NCBI GenBank assembly: GCA_947650365.1
Contig: OX393556.1
Location: forward strand, 79,984,579-80,048,578
Direction of reading: 5' to 3'
From: Chamaelirium japonicum
Lineage: Eukaryota; Streptophyta; Magnoliopsida; Liliales; Melanthiaceae
DNA length: 64,000 nt
The notes under the pieces are model-generated. The model saw nothing but the letters and a program-made list of their open reading frames with translations. It was not told the origin of the DNA and did not search any database. Within the stretch, counting starts at the first letter, position 1; each line of letters begins with the position of its first letter. The translations under genes and the position numbers were made by a program. Shown in pieces: positions 50,873 to 64,000 of this stretch.

Positions 50873-50992
50873 CTTTTTTATACTAACATTTCGACAAGCC
50901 TCTTTATGCCTTTTCTAGACAGGGGGTTGCTGTTTTTTGCACCAAAATCCAATCCAGCTAAAGTAGCCTCTAGCTAACTTGGAGGGGGTAAC

Positions 50993-51713
50993 TGTGGGTG
51001 CAAATTTTGGTAAGAAGGTTGCCAAACAGCGGGACCCACCGGCCCTGCCTGGTGGGCCACCGGAGACCACAGCGGGACCCACCGGCCCTGCCTGGTGGGC
51101 CACCGGAGACCACAGCGGGACCCACCGGCCCTGCCTGGTGGGCCACCGGAGACCACAGCAGGACCTACCGACCCTGCCTGGTGGGCCACCGAAGACAACA
51201 GCGGGACCCACCGGCCCTGCCTGGTGGGCCCCCGAAGACGGTAGCGGGGCCCGCCAGCTTTACCTGGAGGATCCCTAGATACTGCAGTAGAAACCGCCTT
51301 TTACCACCAGAGACTCCTATAAATAGCAGAGCCTTCGAATGTAAATGGATCGAACTCTCAGTTCTAAAACCAGAGCTCTGGGATTTCCAACTTCCCATCT
51401 ACCATCTCTCTTTGATCTTCATCTCTCCTTCGAAGAGATCAGAGTGTTTCTAGTGATACTCGGCCTGTCGAGATCACTTCGACATAAGTGTTAGTGAATT
51501 CGGGTTGCTCCCTATAGCACGGAGACGTAGGTTTCGGCTGAACTCCGAGATCACCTCTCATGTCTACTCTCTAATTGCATATCTCTTTCTATTGACATAT
51601 CAAAAGGCTTCAACAGTAATCGACAGATCAAATAACGATCTTCGACGTCAACTTCAACTTCAATTGACTGGTGCTGCGAAGTCTTCGGGTCGGCACGAAG
51701 ATTTTCCCCCACA
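50993..51713 (+). repeat. Third LTR copy (721 bp), part of a duplicated element 3' end
   Basis: It has TG...CA ends, six 43-bp units (51029, 51072, 51115, 51158, 51201, 51244) and a TATA box at 51318-51325. It is preceded by the polypurine tract and 118-bp array, and followed by GATCA and the same satellite as the 3' LTR. It is therefore a copy of the 3' LTR made by segmental duplication, not a solo LTR from a new insertion. It differs from the 3' LTR at about 11 positions. Confidence 0.93.
51318..51325 (+). promoter_or_regulatory. TATA box of the third LTR
   Basis: TATAAATA, conserved, facing rightwards into the satellite after 51713. Confidence 0.72.
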
Positions 51714-54700
51714 GATCATACGAATGAAATAGAATGGATTGTACGTATCAATTAGAATGGATCGTACGAATGACTTAGAATGGATCGTGTGAAAGAATTA
51801 GAACGGATCATACGAATGAATTAGAATGGATCGTATGAATGAATTAGAATGGATCGTGTGAAATGAATTAGAATGGATTGTACGAATGAAATAGAATGGA
51901 TCGTGCAAATGAATTAGAATGGATTGTACGAATGAATTAGAATGGATCGTACGAATGAATTAGAATGGATCGTGTGAAAGAATTAGAATGGATTGTATGA
52001 ATGAGTTAGAATGGATCGTATGAATGAATTAGAGATCCATTCTAATTCATTCGTACGATCTATTCTAATTCATTCGTACAATCCATTCTAATTCTTTCAC
52101 ACGATCCATTCTAATTCATTCCTACGATCCATTCTAATTCATTCGTACAATCCATTCTAATTCATTCGCACGATCCATTCTAATTCATTCGTACAATCCA
52201 TTCCATTCTAATTCATTCGTACGATCCATTCTAATTCACTCATACGATCCATTCTAATTAATTCATACAATCCATTCTAATTCATTCGCACGATCCATTC
52301 TAATTCATTCATACGAGCCATTCTAATTCATTCGTACAATCCATTCTTACTCCTTCGTATGATCCATTCTAATTCATTTGCACGAATATATCCATTCTAA
52401 TTCATTTATACGATCCATTCAAATTCATTCGTACTATCCATTCCAATTCATTCACACGAATGTATCCATTCTAATTCATTCCTACGATCTATTCTAATTA
52501 ATTCGCACGATCCATTCTAATTCATTCGCACGATTCATTCTTATTCATTCGCACGAATGAATCCATTCTAATTCATTCGTACGATCCTTTCTAATTCATT
52601 CGCACAATCCATTCGAATTCACTCATACGATCCATTCTAATTCATTCGTATGATCCATTCTAATTCATTTGTATCCATTCTATTTCATTCGCACGATCCA
52701 TTCGAATTCATTCGCATGATCCATTCTAATTCATTCATACGATCCATTCTAATTCATTCATACAATCCATTCTAATTCTTTCACACGATCCATTCTAATT
52801 CATTCGTAGGATCCATTCTAATTCATTCGTACAATCCATTATAATTCATTCACACGATCGATTCTAATTCATTCGTACAATCCATTCCATTATAATTCAT
52901 TCGTACGATCCATTCTAATTCGTTCATACGATCTATTCTAATTCCTTCGTACGATCCATTCTAATTCATACGATCCATTCTATTTCATTAGTACGATCCA
53001 TTCTAATTCATTCGCACGATCCATTCTAATTCATTCGCACGATCCATTCTAATTCATTCGCATGATCCATTCTAATTTATTCGTACGATCCATTCTAATT
53101 CATTCGCACGAATGTATCCATTCTAATTGATACGTACAATCCATTCAATTTCATTCGTACGATCCATTCTTACTCATTTGTACGATCCATTCTAATTCAT
53201 TCGCACGAATGTACCCATTCTAATTCATTCGTACGATCCATTCTAATTCATTCATACGATCCATTCTAATTCATTCATACAATGCATTCTAATTCTTTCA
53301 CACGATCCATTCTAATTCATTCGTACGATCCATTCTTATTCATTCGTACAATCTATTCTATTTCATTCGTACGATCCATTATTACTCATTCGTATGATCC
53401 ATTCTAATTCATTCGCACGAATGAATCCATTCTAATTCATTCGTACGATCCATTCTAATTCATTCGTACGATCCATTCTAATTCATCCATGCGATCCATT
53501 CCAATTCATTCATACAATCCATTCTAATTCTTTCACACGATCCATTCTAATTCATTCATACTATCCATTCTAATTCATTCATACAATCCATTCTAATTCT
53601 TTCACATGATCCATTCTAATTCATTCGTACGATCCATTCTAATTCAATCGTACAATCCATTCTATTTCATTCGTACGATCCATTCTTACTCATTCGTACG
53701 ATCCATTCTAATTCATTCGTACGATCTATTCTAATTCATTTGCACGAATGTATCCATTCTAATTCATTAGTATGATCCATTCTAATTCATTCTAATTCAT
53801 TCGTATGATCCATTCTAATTCATTCGTACGAATGTATCCATTCTAATTCCTTCATACGATCCATTCTAATTCCTTCGAACGAATCATTCTTACTCATTCG
53901 TACGATCCAATCTAATTCATTCGCACGCGAATGTATCCATTCTAATTCATTCGTACGATCCATTCTAATTCATTTGTACAATCCATTCTATTTCATTCGT
54001 ACGATCCATTCTTACTCATTCGTATGATCCATTCTAATTCATTCGCACGAATGTATCCATTCTAATTCATTCATATGATCCGTACGAATGAATTAGAATG
54101 GATCGTACGAATGAATTAGAATGGATACATTCGTGCGAATGAATTAGAATGGATCGTACGAATGAGTAAGAATGATTCGTACGAAGGCATTCTAATTCAT
54201 TCGCATGATCCATTCTAATCCATTCGCACGATCCATTCTAATTCATTCATACAATCCATTCTATTTAATTCGTACGATCCATTCTAATTCATTCGCACAA
54301 TCCATTCTAATTCATTAATACGATCCATTCTAATTCATTCGTATGATCCATTCTAATTCATTCGTACGATCCATTCTAATTCATTCGTACAATCCATTCT
54401 AATTCATTCGTACAATCCATTCGAATTCATTCGTACGATCCATTTCTTTCTCATTCGTATGATCCATTCTAATTCATTCGCACAAATGTATCCATTCTAA
54501 TTCATTCATATGATCGTTCTAATTCATTCATATGATCGTTCTAATTCATTCATATGATCGTATGAATGAATTAGAATGGATCGTGCAAATGAATTAGAAT
54601 GGATCGTATGAATGAATTAGAATGGATCGTACTTATGAATTAGAATGGATCGTACGAATGAATTAGAATGGATCGTATGAATGAATTAGAATGGATTGTA

Positions 54701-57700
54701 TGAATGAGTAAGAATGAATTAGAATGGATCGTACGAAGGAATTAGAATGAATCAGAATGGATTCATTCGAATAAATTAGAATGGATCGTGTGAAAGAATT
54801 AGAATGGATTATATGAATGAATTAGAATGGATCGTATGAATGAATTAGAATGGATCGTACGAATGAATTAGAATGGATCATACGAATGAATTAGAATGGA
54901 TCGTACGAAAGAGTAAGAATGATCGTGCGAATGAATTAGAATGGATCGTACGAATGAATTAGAATGGATCGAATGAATTAGATTATGATCCATTCTAATT
55001 CATTCGTACGATCCATCCTAATTCATTCGTATGATCCATTCTAATTCATTCATTCGCACGAATGTATCCATTCTAATTCATTCGCACGAATGTATCCATT
55101 CTAATTCATTCGAACGATCCATTCTAATTCATTCGGACAATCTATTCTAATTCATTCGTATGTTCCATTCTAATTCATTCATATGATCCATTCTAATTCA
55201 TTCGCATAATCGATTCTAATTCATTCGCACGAATGTATCCAATCTAATTTATTCATATGATCTATTCAAATTCATTCATACGATCCATTCTAATTCATTC
55301 GTACAATCCATTCTATTTCATTCGTACGATCCATTCTTACTCATTTGTATGATCCATTCTAATTCATTCGCAAGAATGTATCCATTCTAATTCATTCGTA
55401 CGATCCATTCTAATTAATTCGTACGATCCATTCTAATTCATTCATACAATCCATTCTAATTCATTCGTATGATCCATTCTAATTCATTCGTACAATCCAT
55501 TCTATTTCATTCGTACGATCCACTCTTACTCATTCGTACGATCCATTCTAATTCATTCGCACGAATTTATCCATTCTAATTCATTCGTACGATCCATTCT
55601 AATTCATTCATACAATCCATTCTAATTCATTCGCACGAATGTACGATCCATTCTTACTCATTCGTACGATCCATTGTAATTCATTCGCACAATCTATTCT
55701 ATTTCATTCGTACGATTCATTCTAATTCATTCGTACGATCCATTCTAATTCATTCGTACGAATGTATCCATTCTAATTCGTACGATTCATTCTAATTCAT
55801 TCGCACGAATGTTCATACAATCCATTCTAATTCATTCGCACGAATGTACGATTCATTCTTACTTATTCGTACGATGCATTCTAATTCATTCGCACGAATG
55901 TATCCATTCCAATTCATTCGTATGATCCATTCTAATTCATTCGCACGAATGTATCCATTCTAATTCATTTATACGATCCATTCTAATTCATTCGCACAAT
56001 CCATTCTAATTCATTCGTACGTTCAATTCTAATTCATTCGTACGATCAATTCTAATTCATTCATACAATCCATTCTAATTCTTTCGCACGATCCTTTCTA
56101 ATTCATTCGTAGGATCGATTCTAATTGATCGTACGAAGGAATTAGATAGGATCGGATTCATTCGTGCGAATGAATTAGAATGGATTGTACGAAGGAATTA
56201 AAATGGATCGTACGAAGGAATTAGAATGGATCGTACGAAGGAATTAGAATGGATCGTGCGAATGAATTAGAATGGATCGTATGAATGAAATAGAATGGAT
56301 CGTGTGAAAGAATTAGAATGGATTGTATGAATGAATTAGAATGGATCGTATGAATGAATTAGAATGGATACATTCGTGCGAATGAATTAGAATGGATCGT
56401 GCGAGTGAAATAGAATGGATCGTACGAATGAATTAGAATGGACCGTACGAATGAATTAGAATAGATTGTGCGACGAATGTATGCATTCTAATTCATTTGT
56501 ACGATCCATTCTAATTCATTCATACGATCCATTCTAATTCATTCGTACGATCCATTACGAATAAATTAGAAAGGATACATTCGTGCGAATGAATTAGAAT
56601 GTATCATACGAATGAGTAAGAATGCATCGTACGATCCATTCTAATTCATTCGCATGATCCATTCTAATTCATTCGCACGATCCATTCTAATTCATTCATA
56701 CGATCTATTCTAATTCTTTCGCACGAATGTATCCATTCTAATTCATTCGCACGAATGTATCCATTCTAATTCATTCGTACGATCCATTCTAATTCTTTCG
56801 TAAGATCCGATCTAATTCATTCATACGATCCATTCTAATTAATTCGTACGATCCATTCTAATTCATTCGCACGATCCATTCTAATTCATAAGTACGATCC
56901 ATTCTAATTCATTCATACGATCTATTCTGATTCATTCGTACGTTCCATTCTAATTCATTAGCACGATCCATGCTAATTCATTCGTACGATCCATTCTAAT
57001 TCATTCGCACGATCCATTCTAATTCATTCGCACGAATGTATCCATTCTAATTCATTCGTACGATCCATTCTAATTCATTCGAACGATCCATTCTAATTCA
57101 TTCATACGATCCATTCTAATTCATTCGTACGATCCATTCTAACTCATTCGCACGATCCATTCTAATTCATTCATACGATCCATTCTAATTCATTCGCACG
57201 AATGTATCCATTCTAATTCATTCGTACGATCCATTCTAATTCATTCGCACGAATGTATCCATTCTAATTCCTTCGTACGATCCATTCTATTTCATTCGTA
57301 CGATCCATTCTATTTCATTCGTATGATCCCATACGATCCATTCTTACTCATTCGTACGATCCATTCTAATTCATTCGCACGATCTATTCTAATTCATTCA
57401 TACGATCCATTCTAATTCATTCATACGATCTATTCTAATTCATTCGTACGATCCATTCGAATTCATTCGCACGATCCAATCTAATTCATTCATACGATCT
57501 ATTCTAATTCATTCGCACGAATGTATCCATTCTAATTCATTCGTACGATCCATTCTAATTCATTCGGACAAATGTATCCATTCTAATTCCTTCGTACGAT
57601 CCATTCTAATTCATTCAGACAATCCATTCTAATTCATTCGCACAATCTATTCTAATTCATTTATACGATCCATTCTAATTCTTTCGCATGAATGGATCCA

Positions 57701-60700
57701 TTCTAATTCATTCGTATGATCCATTCTAATTCATTTGTACGAACCATTCTAATTCATTCGTACGATCCATTCTAATTCATTCGTACGATCTATTCTAATT
57801 CATTCGTACGATCCATTCTAATTCATTCGTACGATCCATTCTAATTCATTCATACAATCCATTCTAATTCATTGGCACGAATATATCCATTCTAATTCAT
57901 TCGTACGATCCATTCTGATTCCTTCGTACGATCCATTCTAATTCCTTCGTACAATCCATTCTAATTCATTCGTACGATGCATTCTAATTCATTCGCACAA
58001 TCTATTCTTATTCATTCGCACGAATGTATCCATTCTAATTCCTTCGTATGATCCATTCTAATTCATTCGCACGAATGTATCCATTCTAATTCATTCGTAC
58101 GATCCATTATAATTCATTCGTACGATCCGTTCTAATTCATTCGTACGATCTATTCTAATTCATTCGTACGATCCATTCTAATTCATTCGCACGAATGTAT
58201 CCATTCTAATTCATTCATACAATCTATTTTTATTCATTCGTATGATCCATTCTAATTCATTCGTAAAATCCATTCTATTTCATTCGTACGATCCATTCTT
58301 ACTCATTCGTACGATCCTTTACGATCCATTCTAATTCATTCATACGATCCAATCTAATTCATTTGCACGAATATATCCATTCTAATTCATTCGTACGATC
58401 CATTCTATTTCATTCGTACGACCCATTCTTACTCATTCGTATGATCCATTCTAATTCATTTGTACGATCCATTTTAATTCATTCGTACGATCCATTTTAA
58501 TTCATTCGCACGATCAATTCTAATTCATTCATACAATCCATTCTAATTCATTCGCACGATCCATTCTAATTCATTCATACGATCCAATCTAATTCATTCA
58601 TACGATCCATTCTAATTCATTCGTACGATCCATTTTAATTCATTCGCACGATCAATTCTAATTCATTCATACAATCCATTCTAATTCATTCGCACGATCA
58701 ATTCTAATTCATTCATACAATCCATTCTAATTCATTCACACGATCCATTCTAATTCATTCATATGATCCATTCTAATTCATTCATACGATCCATTCTAAT
58801 TCATTCGTACGATCCATTCTAATTCATTCGCACAATCTATCCTAATTCATTCGTAAGATCCATTCTAATTCCTTCGCACGATCCATTCTAATTCATTCGT
58901 AAGATCCATTCTATTTCATTCGTACGATCCATTCTTACTCGATCAATTCTAATTCATTAAAATGATCCATTCTTACTCATTCGTACGATCCATTCTAATT
59001 CATTCGTACGATCTATTCTAATTCATTAATACGATCCAATCTAATTCATTCATACGATCCATTCTAATTCCTTCGTACGATCCATTCTAATTCTTTCACA
59101 CGATCCATTCTAATTCATTCGTACGATCCATTCTAATTCATTCGCACGATCCATTCTAATTCATTCGTACGATCCATTGTATTTCATTCGTACGATCCAT
59201 TATTACGATCCATTCAAATTCATTCGCTGAATCTATTCTAATTCATTAATACGATCCATTCTAATTCATTCGTACGACGCACGATCCATTCTAATTCATT
59301 CATACGATCCAATCTAATTCATTCATACGTATCCATTCTAATTCATTCATACGATCCATTCTAATTCATTCATACGTATCTATTCTAATTCATTCGTACG
59401 ATCCATTCTAATTCATTCATACGATCCATTCTAATTCATTCGTACGATCCATTCTAATTCATTCGTACGATCCATTCTAATTCCTTCGTACGATCCATTC
59501 TAATTCATTCATACGATCCAATCTAATTCATTCATACGATCCATTCTAATTCATTCGCACAATCTATTCTAATTCATTCGTACGATCCATTCTAATTTAT
59601 TCACACAATCTATTCTAATTCATTCATAGGATCCATTCTAATTCATTCATACGATCCATTCTAACGTACGAATGAATTAGAATGGATCGTACGAAGGAAT
59701 TAGAATGGATCGTACGAATGAATTAGAATGGATACATTCGTATAATCCATTCTAATTCATTCGTACGATCCATTCTAATTCATTCGCACGAATGTATCCA
59801 TTCTAATTCAATCGTACGATCCATTCTAATTCCTTTGTACGATCCATTCTAATTCCTTCGTACGATCCATTCTAATTCATTCGTACGTTAGAGTGGATCG
59901 TGTGAATGAATTAGAATGAATCGTATGAATGAATTAGAATAGATTGTGCGAATGAATTAGAATGGATTGTACGAATGAATTAGAATGGTGCGAATGAATT
60001 AGAATGGATCGTGCGAATGAATTAGAATGGATCGTACGAATGAATTATAATGGATCATGTACAATGCATTCTATTTCATTCGTACGATCCATTCTTACTC
60101 ATTAGCATGATCCATTCTAATTCATTCGTACAATCCATTCTAATTCATTCTCACGATCCATTCTAATTCATTCGCACCATTCTAATTCATTCGCACAATC
60201 TATTCTAATTCATTCGCACGATCCATTCTAATTCGTTCATACGATCCATTCTAATTCATTCGCACGAATATATCCATTCTAATTCATTCGTACGATCCTT
60301 TCTATTTCATTCGTACGATCCATTCTTACTCATTCGTACGATCCATTCTAATTCATTTGCATGAATATATCCATTCTAATTCATTCGTATGATCCATTCT
60401 AATTCCTTCGTATGATTCATTCTATTTCATTCGTACGATTCATTCTAATTCATTCGTACGACCCATTCTAATTCATTCGTACGATCCATTCCAATTCATT
60501 CGTATGATCCATTCTTATTCATTCGTACGATCCATTCTAATTCATTCATACGATCCATTCTAATTCATTTGCACGAATATATCCGTTCTAATTCATTCGT
60601 ACGATCCATTCTAATTCCTTCGTACGATCCATTCATATTCATTAATACGATCCAATCTAATTCATTCGTACGATCAATTCTAATTCATTAGCATGATCCA

Positions 60701-63700
60701 TTCTAATTCATTCGTACGATCCATTCTATTTCATTCGTACGATTCATTATTACGATCCATTCTAATTCATTCGTACGATCCATTCTAACTCATTCGCACA
60801 ATCTATTCTAATTCATTCGTACGATCCATTCTAATTCATTAGCACGATCCATTCTAATTCATTCATATAATCCATTCTAATTCATTCGCACAATCTATTC
60901 TAATTCATTAGCACGATCCATTCTAATTCATTAGCACGATCCATGCTAATTCATTCGCACGAACCATTCTAATTCATTCATGCGATCCATTCTAATTCAT
61001 TCATACGATCTATTCTAATTCTTTCGCACGAATGTATCCATTCTAATTCATTCATACGATCCAATCTAATTCATTCGTACGATCCATTCTAATTCATTCG
61101 TACGATCCATTCTAATTCCTTCATACGATCCATTCTAATTCATTCGCATGAATGGATCGTGCGAATGAGTAAGAATAAATCATATGAATCTAATAGAATG
61201 TACGATATATTCTAATTCATTCGTACGATCCATTCTAATTCATTCGTATGATTCATTCTAATTCATTCGCACGAATGTATCCATTATAATTCATTCGTAC
61301 AATCCATTCTAATTCATTCGTACAATCCATTCTATTTCATTCGTACGATCCATTCTTACTCATTCGTATGATCCATTCTAATTCATTCGTACGATCCATT
61401 CTAATTCCTTCGTACGAATGTATCCACTCTAATTCATTAGCACGATCCATTCTAATTCATTCGCACGATCCATTCTAATTCCTTCGTACGATCCATTCTA
61501 ATTCCTTCGTACGATCCATTCTAATTCATTCATACGATCCATTCTAATTCATTCGTACGATCCATTATAATTCATTCGTACGATCCATTCTAATTCATTC
61601 GTATAATCCACTATAATTCATTCGCACGATCCATTCGAATTCATTCATACAATCCACTCTAATTCATTCGTACGATCCACTCTAATTCATTCGCACGATC
61701 CATTCTAATTCATTTATACGATCCATTCTATTTCATTCGTACGATCCATTCTAATTCATTCGTACAATCCACTCTAATTCATTCGTACAATCCACTCTAA
61801 TTCATTCGTAGGATCCATTCTAATTCCTTCGTACGATCCATTCTAATTCCTTCGTACGATCCATTCTAATTGATACGTAAATCCATTCTATTTCATTCGA
61901 ACGATCCATTCTTACTCATTCTTACGATCCATTCTAATTCTTTCGCACGAATGTATCCACTCTAATTCATTTGTACGATCCATTCTAATTCATTCTTATG
62001 ATCCATTCTAATTCATTCGCACGAATGTATCCATTCTAATTCATTCATATGATCCATTCTAATTCATTCGCACTATCCATTCGAATTCACTCATACGATC
62101 TATTCATTTTCATTCTTACGATCCATTCTAATTCATTCCCACGATCCATTCTAATTCATTCATATGATCCATTCTAATTCATTCGTACGATCCATTCTAA
62201 TTCATTCGCACGATCCATTCTAATTCATTCATACGATCCATTCTAATTCATTCCTATAATCTATTCTAATTCTTCACACGAATGTATCCATTCTAATTCA
62301 TTCGTACGATCCAATCTAATTCATTCGCACGATCGATTCTAATTCATTCATACAATCCATTCTAATTCATTCGTACGATCCATTCTAATTCATTCGCACA
62401 ATCTATTCTAATTCATTCATACGATCCATTCTAATTCATTCGTACGATCCATTCTAATTCATTAATACGATCCAATCTAATTCATTCATACGATCCATTC
62501 TAATTCCTTCGTACGATCCATTCTAATTCATACAATCCATTCTATTTCTTTCATACGATCCATTCTAATTCATTCGTACGATCCATTCTAATTCATTCGC
62601 ATGAATGTATCCATTATAATTCATTCGTACGATCCATTGTAATTCATTCGTACGATCCATTCTAATTCATTCATACGATCCATTCTAATTCATTCGCACG
62701 AATGTATCCATTCTAATTCATTCGTACGATCCATTCTAATTCATTCGCACGATCCATTCTAATTCATTCATACATTCCATTCTAATTCTTTCACACAATC
62801 CATTCTAATTCATTTGTACGATGCATTCTATTTCATTCGTACGATCCATTCTAATTCATTCGTACGATCCATTCTAATTCATTCGCACGATCCATTCTAA
62901 TTCATTCGTACGATCCATTCTAATTCATTCGTACGATCCAATCTAATTCATTCGTACGATCCATTCTAATTCATTCGTACGATCTATTCTAATTCATTCG
63001 CACGATCCATTCTAATTCATTCATACGATCCATTCTAATTCATTCATACGATCCATTCTAATTCATTCGTACGATCCATTCTAATTCATTCGCACGATCT
63101 ATTCTAATTCATTCGTACGATCCATTCTAATTCATTCATACGATCCATTCTAATTCCATCGTACGATCCATTCTAATTCCTTAGTACGATCCATTCTAAT
63201 TCATTCGTATGATCCCTTCTAATTCATTCGTACGATCCATTCTAATTCCTTCGTACAATCAATTCTAATTCATACGATCCATTCTATTTCATTCATACGA
63301 TCCATTCTAATTCATTCTCACGATCCAATCTAATTCATTCATAAGATCCATTTTAATTCATTCGCACAATCTATTCTAATTCATTCATACGATCCATTCT
63401 AATTCATTCGTACGATCCATTCAAATTCATTCGCACGATCCATTCTAATTCATTCGCATGAATGTATCCATTCTAATTCATTCGTATGTATCCATTCTAA
63501 TTCATTCGTACGATCCATTCTATTTCATTCATACGATCCATTCTTACTCATTCATACGATTCATTCTAATTCATAAGTACGATCCATTCTAATTCATTTG
63601 CACGATCCATTCTAATTCAGTCGTACGATCCATTCTAATTCAGTCGCACAATCTATTCTATTTCATTCGTACGATCCATTCTAATTCATTCGTACGATCC

Positions 63701-64000
63701 ATTCTAATTCATTCGTACGATCCATTCTAATTCATTCGCACGATCCATTCTAATTCATTCATACGATCCATTCTAAGTCATTCGTACGATCCATTCTAAT
63801 TCATTCGCACGATCCATTCTAATTCATAATTACAATCTATTCTAATTCATTCATACGATCCATTCTAATTCATTCGTACAATCCATTCTATTTTGTTCGT
63901 ATGATCCATTCTTACTCATTCGTACGATCCATTCTAATTCATTCGTACGATCCATTCTAATTCATTCGCACGAATGTATCCATCCTTTGCACGAATGGAT
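51714..64000. repeat. 23-bp satellite array, right block
   Basis: 51714-57771 repeats 40894-46989. 57772-60723 repeats the two other satB blocks, and beyond it the array goes on in ordinary satellite to the window end, mostly in the GATCCATTC orientation. From about 60724 to 64000 only two short flips are visible, near 61150-61200 and at the last bases. No gene is visible. Confidence 0.95.
57772..60723. repeat. 10.8-kb higher-order repeat, partial copy 3 (satB only)
   Basis: Matches 36138-39117 and 46990-49923, including the CATTCGCTGAATC unit and the GTTAGAGTGGATCGTGTG flip. At GATCCA (60719-60724), copies 1 and 2 switch to the 118-bp array, but this copy goes on as GATCCATTCTATTTC satellite. 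It most likely shows the sequence before the satellite/array junction formed. Confidence 0.85.

Larger units (their letters stand above)
46990..57771. repeat. 10.8-kb higher-order repeat, copy 2
   Basis: Same order as copy 1: satellite to 49923, 118-bp array and LTR to 51713, satellite to 57771. It lacks a 46-bp two-unit piece near 47165 that copies 1 and 3 keep. It carries a net loss of 130 bp at 54507-54557 relative to 43641-43821. Confidence 0.88.

Noticed and set aside
50993-51713. Solo LTR from an independent insertion
   Set aside because: It is preceded by the element's polypurine tract and 118-bp array and shares the downstream flank of the 3' LTR, so it is a duplicated 3' end.
36138-60723. 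Assembly artefact as the full explanation for the 10.8-kb repeat
   Set aside because: The copies differ by about 1-2 % and by distinct indels (46 bp near 47165, 130 bp near 54507), which collapsed or duplicated contigs would not normally show. It is not excluded without reads.

Overview
The window reads as repeat-rich heterochromatin from a flowering plant. The evidence is a Ty3/gypsy element of the plant-specific Tat group (two RNase H domains, an antisense gene, tandem repeats before the 3' LTR) and LTR promoters with plant-style TATA boxes. I cannot name the species. No ordinary host gene, tRNA or rRNA is visible.

Layout. (1) 1-24279: a 23-bp satellite whose orientation flips dozens of times. 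(2) 24280-40893: one Tat/Retand-like LTR retrotransposon inserted in the satellite with a 5-bp GATCA target duplication. It has a 5' LTR, primer site, gag, protease, RT, RNase H, a second archaeal-type RNase H, integrase, a short repeat block, an antisense gene with its own promoter, a 118-bp tandem array, a polypurine tract and a 3' LTR. The sense coding region is broken (about five breaks). The LTRs differ by roughly 2 %, so the insertion is geologically recent. (3) About 3 kb of satellite (36138-39117) now sits inside the element's 118-bp array. (4) 40894-64000: more satellite, containing a second copy of the element's 3' end (49921-51713).

The last two points fit a 10.8-kb higher-order unit, [satellite - 118-bp array - 3' LTR - satellite]. 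It is present as copy 1 (36138-46989), copy 2 (46990-57771) and a partial copy 3 (57772-60723). Both complete copies share the same satellite/array junction with a CCA overlap. The simplest history is that the element inserted, a segment from mid-array into downstream satellite was tandemly amplified, and the first copy then lost its LTR and adjoining satellite. The element's 3' end, with an outward-facing promoter, has thus become part of a satellite higher-order repeat.

The most notable functional reading is the antisense gene. Its ATG at 34612 is preceded by a TATA box, two G-box/ABRE motifs and then a 118-bp array carrying about five W-box cores per unit, many in palindromic pairs. This looks like a stress-type promoter and enhancer carried inside the retrotransposon. 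That role is inferred from motifs only.
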